Shown: positions 1 to 7,359 of the stretch, in pieces
Layout: each line of letters opens with the position of its first letter
Position numbering within the stretch: the stretch's first letter is position 1
NCBI GenBank assembly: GCA_964480565.1
Contig: CAYZSU010000046.1
Span: 1 to 16,600 of the forward strand
Length of the DNA stretch: 16,600 nt
Reading direction: 5' to 3'
Source of the DNA: CAYZSU01 sp964480565
Lineage (GTDB): Bacteria; UBA10199; 2-02-FULL-44-16; JAAZCA01
Notes under the pieces: model-generated
The model's database searches: none
Seen by the model: only the letters and a program-made list of their open reading frames with translations
Told to the model about the DNA's origin: nothing
Position numbers and translations under genes: made by a program

Positions 1-56
1 TGAGGATTGCGGGTGCAGCGGGAAACACCGAAGATGGGCGTTTTTCAACAACCCCC
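1..56 (-). mobile_element. End of a miniature inverted-repeat element, cut by window edge
   Basis: Read on the minus strand, bases 56 to about 28 carry the same end as the complete element at 12382: a G-run, TTGTTGAAAAACGCCCAT, then CTTCGG. The remaining bases, out to position 1, differ from that copy but keep a loosely similar pattern, so this looks like the same family with another core. The other end lies outside the window, so no target duplication can be checked. The element supplies the stop codon of the adjacent minus-strand ORF. Confidence 0.65.
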
Positions 57-425
57 TAATGCATAAAGACCTTCTACTAACAATCCACTGACCATCTTAT
101 CACTAAAAATAGAGGAGTCCCCACTATTGATTGCATCTACACCGCCAAAAACATCTACAAGTGCTTCAGGACTACAATTCAGATTAGTCCAATCGTTCTG
201 TTGCAAGAGGGTAACAGGCTGAAATAATTGACAACCACCTGCATTCATTGGTGAACATACAGCTGACTGAGATGCTAAACAAAATCGATCGGGGCCAGGA
301 CTTACTGTTGATTGCCCTGATAGCGGCAACTGACCTGGCTGGCGAAGGCATAATTGACTCGTAGCTGTTGGTAGAGTTGGCAGTGCTGGGGCAGCACATT
401 TTTGCATCATCATCATTGGTTTCAT
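45..425 (-). CDS. Cysteine-containing hypothetical protein, 3' end formed by repeat element
   Basis: A 126-residue minus-strand ORF begins 65 nt after the stop of the metalloprotease gene, with no obvious terminator between, so the two may be co-transcribed. An AAGGA lies about 9 nt before the ATG. The protein starts with MKPMMMM, has a Pro/Ser/Thr-rich first half and seven cysteines, and shows no clear signal peptide or membrane segment. I recognise no family. The last three or four residues and the TGA stop come from the terminal sequence of the element at 1-56, so the gene was probably longer before insertion. An 83-residue ORF overlaps it in another frame (184-435); I prefer the longer frame, without firm proof. 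Confidence 0.45.
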   Translation of the reverse strand: MKPMMMMQKCAAPALPTLPTATSQLCLRQPGQLPLSGQSTVSPGPDRFCLASQSAVCSPMNAGGCQLFQPVTLLQQNDWTNLNCSPEALVDVFGGVDAINSGDSSIFSDKMVSGLLVEGLYALGGC

Positions 426-490
426 GAGGGAACATCCTTTCTATTTGCGCTATTTCACGCGGGTTATATGTTATTCACATGATGCGATAT

Positions 491-3097
491 TTATTGAGTT
501 AGCGACTCATATACATCCAATTCCGCTTGCATGCTATTTTGAGAATCACGTGGAAAACCTGTTATATCAATGCCATCCACTGGCATATTCCACAGCCGCT
601 CTAATTTCAAACGCATGCTCAAGGCAATTGACTCACGATATGCCTGCATCCAATGTGGATAATCGCTCATGCTTAATAGGCTAGCTGCTTTTTTTCGAAT
701 CGCATGCGAATAGCGAAAGCCGTGAATATCGCCATCCGCTGTCAGCACATAGGTGACCCATTTGGCGAGCATGGTTTCCAATTTTTCAATGCCTGTAAAG
801 GCAGGAATTGTTAAATCATCATCCAATAATATATTGTGAATTTTTGTTATCAAATAACTATCTGCAGCGGCAAAAATCTCTCGCGCGCGCATTTTCATAT
901 AATCAATTTCTGCACCACTCCATGATGTGCTGTTGCCTTCTGAAACAAAAAATTCTTTATCCGCAGCATCCTCCACAATGCGATCAAACTGAGCGGGATA
1001 ATTTGCAAAACGTTTTTGCCATGCATCTGGATTTAACAATTCCAATACAGCGTCCAAACCGCCCGCATGTTCAATTTCTGCAAATAGCCATGCATTTTTA
1101 GCCGCAGTCATCTTTTCTTCATCAATATTGGAATAATCCGGAAACTCATCCAAGATGGACTTTAGCGCAAAGTCATGGCCTAAGATTTCAAAGGCACTTT
1201 CCCAGGCTGTGATAATAGAATATGTATAATAAGAAATATTCTCTGTGTTGACCAAAGCAGATGCATCATGACTTGGATCATCCTTTGTTTTCCTCACCAA
1301 ATAGCGACCATACACATTCCTTGCCAAGTTATCTGTATGATGCATAATATCCTCTATACGCCGTGCTAAAATATGTTTGCCGGAATCAAATTCATTGCAA
1401 TCCGCAAACATGGATGTCTGAAAATCCGAACAAAACGTAAGATCCTCCTGCCCATGCGATAATTCGCCATCCAAATATCCCCACTCAATGGCATAGCGAT
1501 CATAGGCAAGTGCGGACGTATGTTCCTGCCCAATATAATGCCCTATCAATATGGATTCATGAAATATATCATATTCCATAATGGAACTTAATATGGGCCT
1601 AAAATCATCGGGCAACTTACCTGTCGTCAAATATATATTGAGAATATCGCTCATTTCATCGCGACTATATTCATTAATCGTACTACCGGCAAAATTATGA
1701 CGCAGGCCCAATGTATGGCCCACTTCATGCGCAATCACACCGCGCATCCAATCCACTGCTATTTTTTGACGCTCAGACTGCATATCCTTTTCAAGAATGG
1801 ATTGCTTTAAACTCTCTATACCATGCGTATAATCGCGTATATCCATATGACATTTATGATTCATATGCATATTCATCGAATGGCTTGTCTCGCTAGCATG
1901 CTTTTCGACATCTTGTTCCATTGCATTATATTTATAAGAACCTGGCTCTGCCATGGAACTGGATATATATATCTGCGCATGATTGATCTCACCCGTGCGC
2001 GGATCCATATTAAAATCCGCATAGGCATAACCCATCGAATGATTGGTATGATATTGAATGATATTATACTCATAATGCGGCGAAACTACACCCTCTGGCG
2101 CTAAATCCGCTTTTAACACTTCCCGACCAAATGCCTTATTCCAATACAGCACGCCTTCCATGGCTGCTTGCTGCAAATGCGCTGGCATGTCCCTGGAAAT
2201 ATAATAGGTAATGGGCTTGGAAATATCCCATTTCGAAATATATGTATAGGCATCCCCATAAACCGGTCGTGCCAGCGGGTTGTTTGTCAAATAACCCAAT
2301 TTATCCAATCCCTTGAATTCTTTCTTGGCAAACGTTGGATTTTCTTTATATGGCTTCAAATAATATATCATTTCCACGGGATGATGTTCCTGCTCTACAA
2401 TAATGCTTAGTTCTTGTATAATCATTACAGCATCTTTTGTATGCTGCACATCGCGAATATAGGCATGACTTGCAGGAAACACTGGATCACGATTCACGGA
2501 TGGAATATCCTCATGATAAACATCTTGCGTAAAAATAAGAAATGACATGCCAGCATTAAAATCAAATGCAATTGTATCGGAATCATTGGATGTATTTTCC
2601 AATTGTGATGTTTGTGCAGTCATGTCCGTATGGCTTGCCTGCACCTCTTTTTGATCATCATTGCTTTTTTGCTCATGCAATGCATCGGATGCTATGATCG
2701 GCTGTGACTGTATGATTGGAAACTTGGTAATCAATGTATGCTGTGGCATTTCATTGCTAGGCTGCGCATAGCCCGTCACATCCAGCATAATCAAAAAATC
2801 TCCCTGTCGTTCAAATTGAACAATCATCGATTTCAATGCATAGGATGTAAAGCTTTCCAGAGCCTCCCCTTCACCTTTTTGATTGCGAAATGAACCCTGC
2901 AATAAAAATTCCTGGCCCAAGGCAGATGTATGCATACTCAGCAGCGTATTGCCATCAATATCCACCTTTTCAACCATAGTGGCATTTTTTCCGACAGATG
3001 CATTTACACCCTCATTTGCGGACTCACTCGATGAGCAGCTGCATGCAAGCAACATAACTGCTATTACCCAAACACCTATCATTCGATATACGATCAT
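491..3097 (-). CDS. Zinc-dependent metalloprotease lipoprotein (DUF5117/DUF4953 type)
   Basis: The 868-residue product is predicted to be an exported lipoprotein peptidase. Residues 1-19 form a short hydrophobic signal ending in the lipobox LLAC, with Cys19 the lipidation site. The region after it is Ser/Asn-rich and probably a linker. The catalytic motif HEVGHTLGLRHN lies at residues 457-468: His457, His461 and His467 bind zinc and Glu458 is catalytic, the extended metzincin-like pattern. A downstream SIMEYD resembles the Met-turn. Length and motif fit bacterial zinc-dependent metalloproteases carrying DUF5117 and DUF4953. The start is supported by an AGGGG about 7 nt upstream. The insert between residues 380 and 440 is His/Met-rich (for example HSMNMHMNHKCHMD) and may bind metal. 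The substrate is unknown; a role at the cell surface or periplasm is inferred from the lipobox. Confidence 0.9.
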   Translation of the reverse strand: MIVYRMIGVWVIAVMLLACSCSSSESANEGVNASVGKNATMVEKVDIDGNTLLSMHTSALGQEFLLQGSFRNQKGEGEALESFTSYALKSMIVQFERQGDFLIMLDVTGYAQPSNEMPQHTLITKFPIIQSQPIIASDALHEQKSNDDQKEVQASHTDMTAQTSQLENTSNDSDTIAFDFNAGMSFLIFTQDVYHEDIPSVNRDPVFPASHAYIRDVQHTKDAVMIIQELSIIVEQEHHPVEMIYYLKPYKENPTFAKKEFKGLDKLGYLTNNPLARPVYGDAYTYISKWDISKPITYYISRDMPAHLQQAAMEGVLYWNKAFGREVLKADLAPEGVVSPHYEYNIIQYHTNHSMGYAYADFNMDPRTGEINHAQIYISSSMAEPGSYKYNAMEQDVEKHASETSHSMNMHMNHKCHMDIRDYTHGIESLKQSILEKDMQSERQKIAVDWMRGVIAHEVGHTLGLRHNFAGSTINEYSRDEMSDILNIYLTTGKLPDDFRPILSSIMEYDIFHESILIGHYIGQEHTSALAYDRYAIEWGYLDGELSHGQEDLTFCSDFQTSMFADCNEFDSGKHILARRIEDIMHHTDNLARNVYGRYLVRKTKDDPSHDASALVNTENISYYTYSIITAWESAFEILGHDFALKSILDEFPDYSNIDEEKMTAAKNAWLFAEIEHAGGLDAVLELLNPDAWQKRFANYPAQFDRIVEDAADKEFFVSEGNSTSWSGAEIDYMKMRAREIFAAADSYLITKIHNILLDDDLTIPAFTGIEKLETMLAKWVTYVLTADGDIHGFRYSHAIRKKAASLLSMSDYPHWMQAYRESIALSMRLKLERLWNMPVDGIDITGFPRDSQNSMQAELDVYESLTQ

Positions 3098-3121
3098 ACC
3101 TATCCCCTTATCATGTTATAT

Positions 3122-3149
3122 ATAATAGTCGACAAGGGATTATCAGCAA
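3122..3149 (-). promoter_or_regulatory. Putative sigma70 promoter of the metalloprotease gene
   Basis: On the minus strand TTGCTG (3144-3149) and TATTAT (3122-3127) are separated by 16 nt, about 25 nt before the start codon. Three phased A-tracts lie upstream at 3171-3194. The match is good but not perfect, and other -10 choices exist in the TATATA-rich stretch. Confidence 0.4.
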
Positions 3150-3170
3150 TGCTCAGCAAAAGTTGTGTAG

Positions 3171-3194
3171 TTTTTTCGATTTTTTTGATTTTTT
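3171..3194. promoter_or_regulatory. Phased A/T tracts upstream of metalloprotease promoter
   Basis: Runs of six, seven and six T (plus strand) lie at 3171-3176, 3180-3186 and 3189-3194, spaced about 9 bp. Such phasing usually bends DNA. They start about 22 bp upstream of the proposed -35 box and could act as an UP-like element. This is inference from spacing only. Confidence 0.35.
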
Positions 3195-3252
3195 ATAATT
3201 TGAACCGGATCAGCCTGATATCATTTAACATATGCACCATACCGACTAGATA

Positions 3253-3269
3253 GCCATTATAGGAATGGC
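3253..3269. terminator. Weak hairpin after higA-like gene
   Basis: GCCATT and AATGGC form a perfect 6-bp stem with a 5-nt loop, about 20 nt beyond the antitoxin stop on the minus strand. There is no T-run, so at best it is a weak or Rho-assisted terminator. Confidence 0.25.
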
Positions 3270-3289
3270 ATTACTCGTTAAACCGTGAA

Positions 3290-3550
3290 TCAAGCAACCT
3301 TTTTTCGTGCTTGCCATAAATCATACTCCGCCTGCAGCCGCACCCACATATCAGCTGTTGTCCCTAATACACGTTCAAGGATAATCGCAAAGGCAGGAGA
3401 AATACCCCGTTTACCATTGATAATTTCATTAATCTTTCTAGGCGAACATCCGCATAAGCGCGCCAATGACGACTGATTAAGGCTCATCTCCGCCATATAA
3501 ACGGTTTCAAGAACTTTTCCAGGATGTAATGGTATTGGGTTTTTAATCAT
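3290..3550 (-). CDS. higA: HigA-type antitoxin, XRE helix-turn-helix
   Basis: This 86-residue protein has the HigA/VapI layout. It opens with a segment reading IPLHPGKVLETVYM, followed by a helix-turn-helix (SLARLCGCSPRKINEIINGK, about residues 28-47), then the typical GISPAFAIILERVLGTTADMW helix and a short C-terminal tail. HigA proteins neutralise the HigB RNase and repress their own operon as dimers. The start is firm: AGGAGT sits 6 nt before the ATG. It lies 31 nt downstream of the toxin gene, in the toxin-first order usual for higBA. The operator candidate is the palindrome at 3905-3931. Confidence 0.9.
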   Translation of the reverse strand: MIKNPIPLHPGKVLETVYMAEMSLNQSSLARLCGCSPRKINEIINGKRGISPAFAIILERVLGTTADMWVRLQAEYDLWQARKKVA

Positions 3551-3581
3551 AATATACTCCTACTTATTTTCACAATGATGG

Positions 3582-3878
3582 TTAACCTCTATGATAATTC
3601 TCTATTTTTACTTCCGAAAATTCACCATTTTTAAATTTGAATGTAATTGCCCATGGCAATTTAATTGTTACACTCCAATACTCGCTTCGATTACCTTTTA
3701 ATTTATGCAGTCGAATTGTTGGAGGTTCACCCTTTATTTTTAAATCCATCAACTCCCCTGTTGAATGCATAATAGCCAACAATGCCTTTGCCCGAATCCA
3801 CAGCTCCTTGGGCAATGATTTGGAACAATTACCTTCCCATATGTCCCTTGCTACTTTCCCACTGAAATTAACTATCAT
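3582..3878 (-). CDS. higB: HigB-type toxin, RelE superfamily mRNA interferase
   Basis: The 98-residue product resembles HigB toxins of the RelE/ParE fold. It has an N-terminal helical part with LPKELWIRAKALLAIMHS, a middle DLKIKGEPPTIRLHKLKGNR that matches the basic strand of the family, and a C-terminal WSVTIKLPWAITFKFKNGEF core ending in a VKIENYHRG tail. HigB toxins cleave mRNA at the ribosome; this activity is inferred from family. An AAGGT about 7 nt upstream supports the start. It is the first gene of the pair with the HigA-like antitoxin and is transcribed from the promoter at 3911-3938. The frame is intact, so the module looks functional. Confidence 0.88.
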   Translation of the reverse strand: MIVNFSGKVARDIWEGNCSKSLPKELWIRAKALLAIMHSTGELMDLKIKGEPPTIRLHKLKGNRSEYWSVTIKLPWAITFKFKNGEFSEVKIENYHRG

Positions 3879-3904
3879 TTAGCTACCTTTTTTCATTCAA
3901 CAAC

Positions 3905-3931
3905 TATTACAGTATACCATTATCTGTAATA
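3905..3931. promoter_or_regulatory. Palindromic operator of the higBA pair
   Basis: TATTACAG (3905-3912) and CTGTAATA (3924-3931) form a perfect 8-bp inverted repeat separated by 11 nt. It covers the -10 box of the higBA promoter, where an autorepressing HigA would be expected to bind. Binding by HigA is inferred. Confidence 0.6.
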
Positions 3932-3938
3932 ATGTCAA
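3911..3938 (-). promoter_or_regulatory. Strong sigma70 promoter of higBA
   Basis: On the minus strand, TTGACA (3933-3938) and TATACT (3911-3916) are separated by 16 nt and lie about 33 nt before the toxin start codon. The -35 is a perfect consensus and the -10 matches 5 of 6. Confidence 0.65.
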
Positions 3939-4069
3939 TAATCTTATCCACTTAACTCTTGCGTTTGTGAATTCCAATAAACAGCCAGTGACAATCATTG
4001 CATATGAAATAACCCGACATTTGAAATGCATTCATTCTAACTTTCGCTAAGTTTCAACGGGATTTCCAC

Positions 4070-4098
4070 TTGACCTATATCAGCTCTCTGTATATGAC
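4070..4098 (+). promoter_or_regulatory. Putative promoter of the antiporter gene
   Basis: TTGACC (4070-4075) followed after 17 nt by TATGAC (4093-4098) lies about 40 nt before the preferred start codon. The -10 is weak; TATATG at 4091 is an alternative with a 15-nt spacer. Confidence 0.35.
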
Positions 4099-4137
4099 TC
4101 TGCTTTAAAAATGTTATTTCTTAATGAAGGGATCGTC

Positions 4138-5898
4138 ATGCCAATCGCATCCATACTCACCAAGCGTAATATCATTAGTTTTTCTATATCAGCGAGCATA
4201 TTATTGCTCGCTTTTTTGTTTAATGACACATTAGTCGCCAAGGCAACCAAGTACACGGACAATGCGGTGTCCTGGGCAACACTCATTCCACCACTCCTAT
4301 CCATTTTTCTGGCATTGGTGACAAGGCGCATCTTGCCATCATTATTTTTCGGCATGCTATCGGGCGTAATTCTCATTCATGGCATCAATCCAATTACAGT
4401 CATTAAAGAAACAAGCACTAATTATTTATGGGGGAACTTTTCCAACCAATTCAGCATTTTAATCGTATTATTCGTCTTTGCGTTGATCGGTATGGTCAGC
4501 ATTATCAACCGAGGCGGCGGCACATTGGGTGTGGTCAATCTATTTTCCAAAGCAGTGCGCGGTGCCAGATCCGCTGGCCTTGCCACTATGGCCATGGGAT
4601 TTTCCATTTTCTTTGATGATTATGCCAATACCATTGTAGTAGGATCCACCATGCGCTCACTAACCGATAAAATGCGCATCAGCCGTGAAAAATTAGCATA
4701 TATTGTGGACTCCACAACTGCACCCATTGCGGGATTAGCGCTCATTTCCACATGGATCGGCTTTGAAGTAGAGCAACTTCGCCACGTAACCGAAAATTTA
4801 AAATTATCCATGAGCGGCTATGAATTATTTTTACATATGCTGCCATATCGCTATTACTGTATTTTCACATTAGTGCTCGTATTTTTCATCACATTTTTAC
4901 GCCGTGATTTTGGCCCAATGCTTAAAGCAGAGCGTCGTGCCAGATTCATGGGACTACTTACAAACCCAGACAGCGATGAAGTCACGTCACAGGAATTCAC
5001 TGAAAATCACGTAAAACCGAACATTCCACACAGATGGTACAATGCAGTTATTCCAGTAACTAGCGTGGTACTTTCCTGTTTAATCGGCTTAGTGCTCGTT
5101 GGCACACAGTCGCCCAATATGGTAGGAAAAGTATTCTGTATCACTTCCTGGGATAGTTGGTATACATGCTTTACCGGCGTTGGGTTGGTAGACAATGGCA
5201 TCCCTATGATTTTGGCAGGATCAGCAATTGCAGGATCCATCATTGCGGCCCTACTCATGTTGGCGCAAGGTATTTTAACGATTAAAGATATTGCCAAGGC
5301 ATGGTTTCATGGGTGGAGAATTATTTTTGTGATTGCGGCATTACTAATATTTACCTGGGCGCTCAGACAAGTATGCGATGAACTGGGCACTGCCTATTTT
5401 ATCCTAGCGGCTGCCAGCGACTTAATCGGTACTTTTTGGCTACCACTTACGATATTTATCATCTCATCCATGATCGCATTTGCGACAGGCACGAGCTGGG
5501 GTACAATGGGCATACTCTTTCCGATTTTTGCGCCTGTGGCAGGCATTACTGGCGATATCAGTATTTTAGTGATCAGCATGAGTGCCATTTTAGACGGCGC
5601 TATTTTTGGGGATCATTGCTCACCCATTTCAGATACCACAGTATTGTCATCCATTTCATCGAGCTGTGGATTGATGGATCATGTGCGCACACAAATGCCA
5701 TACGCACTGACCATTGCAGTTGTCGCAGCCATTGCAGGTTATATCCCGGCAGCCCTCGGCCTACCTGTACTATCTACCTATGCGCTGGGACTGGGCATTA
5801 TCATTGCGATTATGTTTACAATTGCCAAGCGCATCAATCCACCTGGATTCACCTATCAACCACCAGAAGACCTCGCCCATTTAGCAGATGGGGAGTAA
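4138..5898 (+). CDS. NhaC-family Na+/H+ antiporter
   Basis: A polytopic inner-membrane protein of 586 residues with many hydrophobic segments, matching the NhaC type (Na_H_antiporter domain). It probably exchanges sodium for protons or a small carboxylate/amine. Diagnostic stretches are FSIFFDDYANTIVVGSTMR (FFDDY at 158-162), ISREKLAYIVDSTTAPIAG after it, GTSWGTMGILFPIFAP, and DGAIFGDHCSPISDTTVLS from residue 486, the conserved half of the family with ion-binding acidic and His residues. An upstream ATG at 4111 is possible (595 residues), but the ATG at 4138 has GAAGGG 6 nt before it and is preferred. The gene is divergent from higBA; a small lipoprotein-like ORF follows 3 nt after its stop. 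Substrate is not decidable from sequence. Confidence 0.9.
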   Translation: MPIASILTKRNIISFSISASILLLAFLFNDTLVAKATKYTDNAVSWATLIPPLLSIFLALVTRRILPSLFFGMLSGVILIHGINPITVIKETSTNYLWGNFSNQFSILIVLFVFALIGMVSIINRGGGTLGVVNLFSKAVRGARSAGLATMAMGFSIFFDDYANTIVVGSTMRSLTDKMRISREKLAYIVDSTTAPIAGLALISTWIGFEVEQLRHVTENLKLSMSGYELFLHMLPYRYYCIFTLVLVFFITFLRRDFGPMLKAERRARFMGLLTNPDSDEVTSQEFTENHVKPNIPHRWYNAVIPVTSVVLSCLIGLVLVGTQSPNMVGKVFCITSWDSWYTCFTGVGLVDNGIPMILAGSAIAGSIIAALLMLAQGILTIKDIAKAWFHGWRIIFVIAALLIFTWALRQVCDELGTAYFILAAASDLIGTFWLPLTIFIISSMIAFATGTSWGTMGILFPIFAPVAGITGDISILVISMSAILDGAIFGDHCSPISDTTVLSSISSSCGLMDHVRTQMPYALTIAVVAAIAGYIPAALGLPVLSTYALGLGIIIAIMFTIAKRINPPGFTYQPPEDLAHLADGE

Positions 5899-5901
5899 TT
5901 T

Positions 5902-6060
5902 ATGCTATTGCATAACAACTGGATACACATTCTTATTCCAATATTTCTTTTCATAATGATTGGATGTAAAAATTCCACCCTCCATACCCGTGCCTGGCAT
6001 GACCAAATATCACCTCATCAATGTCATAAAAAATATATTTTAATTATGATTAAAATATAG
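5902..6060 (+). CDS. Small lipoprotein-like peptide, 52 residues
   Basis: This short ORF starts 3 nt after the antiporter stop and has GGGGAG 7 nt before its ATG, so it looks translationally linked to it. A hydrophobic segment (about residues 8-20) ends in MIGC, a near-lipobox with Cys22. The tail is His/Cys-containing and unfamiliar. Its last codons, encoding ILIMIKI, come from the first copy of the 19-bp palindrome found again at the start of the next gene, and a GTGCCTGGCATG repeat-like stretch lies inside it. It may therefore be the remnant of a longer lipoprotein trimmed by rearrangement. Translation is not proven. Confidence 0.4.
   Translation: MLLHNNWIHILIPIFLFIMIGCKNSTLHTRAWHDQISPHQCHKKYILIMIKI
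5988..6001. repeat. Solo half of the GTGCCAGGCATG repeat family
   Basis: CCGTGCCTGGCATG differs by one base from the arm of the extragenic palindrome at 16262. No second arm is seen nearby. The core TGCC(A/T)GGCA is itself nearly palindromic, so chance similarity is possible. Confidence 0.25.
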
Positions 6061-6095
6061 TAGAATATACTCTCAAATTTTAATTATGATTAAAA
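6037..6095. repeat. Direct repeat of a 19-bp palindrome, 40-bp period
   Basis: ATTTTAATTATGATTAAAA occurs exactly at 6037-6055 and again at 6077-6095. Each copy contains the inverted repeat TTTTAAT-TATG-ATTAAAA. The second copy contains the start codon (6086) of the ATPase gene. Candidate twin operator, or a duplicated start region. Confidence 0.8.
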
Positions 6096-7294
6096 CATAT
6101 ATAAAACGCGACCATTACTTACGCCGAATCACGCCCTATATCGGCAAGGATATCATTAAAGTCCTTGTCGGCCAACGACGTGTCGGTAAAAGTTATATTC
6201 TCTACCATATTATGGATATCATCAAGCAGCAGGATTCTGATGCAATGATCATCTATATCAACAAAGAACAGCATGAATTTGACTATATTACAGACAATCG
6301 CTCACTATTAGAGCACATCAATGGATATTCACCGAAAAAAGACAAAAAAATGCATATATTCATCGATGAAGTACAGGATATCCATCAATTCGAAAAAGCA
6401 CTCCGCAGCTTAAATGCGTCTGGCAACTATGATATTTATTGCACAGGTAGCAATGCGATGATGCTATCCAGCGATCTTTCTACTTACTTAAGCGGTCGAT
6501 ATATTGAAATACCCATTCACAGCTTATCGTATCAGGAATTTTTGCAATTTCATTCATATCAGGATTCGGACGATTCGCTGCTCGCCTATATTAAATACGG
6601 CGGGCTTCCATATTTAATTCACCTAACACTGGATGATGATATTGCTTATGACTATATCAAAAATGTTGAAAATACGATTTTGTTCAATGATGTCGTTAAG
6701 CGATTTAGCATTCGAAATATAGCTTTTCTCGAGCGGCTCGTTGAATATATGGCAAATAATGTTGGCAGTATTGTATCTGCCAATAAAATTAGCACATTTT
6801 TGAAGTCGCAGCACATCAATATATCACCCAATATCGTACTTAATTATCTATCCCATTTATCCGCATCCTTTCTTATTCACCAAGCAAAACGTCAGGATAT
6901 AAACGGAAAAAAAATATTTGAAGTTAATGAAAAATATTATTTTGAAGACTTGGGGCTACGCCACTCTATTCGGCGATACCAGTCAATGGATATTAATAAA
7001 GTACTGGAAAACCTTGTATACAATCATTTAAAGATCCATGGTTATCACATTCACATTGGCCAACTTGGATCAAAGGAAATTGATTTTGTGGCAAAGCGGC
7101 ATGATGAGCAAATATATATACAAGTAGCGTACATGATCACGGATGACAATCATGCTAGGGAGTTTGGCAATTTATTGCATATCAATGACAATTACCCCAA
7201 AATGGTTATATCCATGAACAATATGCTCAGCACATCCACATATCAGGGTATTTCACATATTCATATTCGAGATTTTTTAATGTCAGAGCTATGA
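6086..7294 (+). CDS. AAA-type ATPase with DUF4143 domain
   Basis: The 402-residue protein has the layout of the widespread AAA/DUF4143 family, whose cellular role is not established. Walker A is GQRRVGKS (residues 29-36), Walker B FIDEVQD with Asp94-Glu95, and YCTGSNA resembles sensor 1. The C-terminal part is DUF4143 with a restriction-endonuclease-like strand pair, KEIDFVAK (Glu331, Asp333) and IYIQVAY (Gln346 to Tyr349). The usual catalytic ExK is replaced by QxA, a form I have often seen in this family, so nuclease activity is doubtful. No Shine-Dalgarno sequence precedes the ATG, which lies inside an AT-rich palindrome. A second family member lies at 10224-11495 but is distant in sequence. 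The gene converges on the lipoprotein at 7360. Confidence 0.85.
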   Translation: MIKTYIKRDHYLRRITPYIGKDIIKVLVGQRRVGKSYILYHIMDIIKQQDSDAMIIYINKEQHEFDYITDNRSLLEHINGYSPKKDKKMHIFIDEVQDIHQFEKALRSLNASGNYDIYCTGSNAMMLSSDLSTYLSGRYIEIPIHSLSYQEFLQFHSYQDSDDSLLAYIKYGGLPYLIHLTLDDDIAYDYIKNVENTILFNDVVKRFSIRNIAFLERLVEYMANNVGSIVSANKISTFLKSQHINISPNIVLNYLSHLSASFLIHQAKRQDINGKKIFEVNEKYYFEDLGLRHSIRRYQSMDINKVLENLVYNHLKIHGYHIHIGQLGSKEIDFVAKRHDEQIYIQVAYMITDDNHAREFGNLLHINDNYPKMVISMNNMLSTSTYQGISHIHIRDFLMSEL

Positions 7295-7301
7295 TACATA
7301 T

Positions 7302-7337
7302 TCAGGGTATATGCACGTGCATTCGCATATACCCTGA
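7302..7337. terminator. 13-bp perfect hairpin between convergent genes
   Basis: TCAGGGTATATGC (7302-7314) and GCATATACCCTGA (7325-7337) form a perfect 13-bp stem with a 10-nt loop, just after the ATPase stop and 22 bp before the end of the convergent lipoprotein gene. It has no T-run but its position suggests a bidirectional transcription stop or RNA-stabilising hairpin. Confidence 0.6.
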
Positions 7338-7359
7338 CATTGCATATACAATTCTATCC

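Noticed and set aside
424..684. Plus-strand ORF of 86 residues opposite the metalloprotease end
   Set aside because: It is antisense to a well-supported gene and lacks a ribosome-binding site.
5436..5915. Plus-strand ORF of 159 residues
   Set aside because: It lies in another frame of the antiporter gene, whose family match is clear; its product is His/Arg/Cys-rich as expected for a shadow frame.
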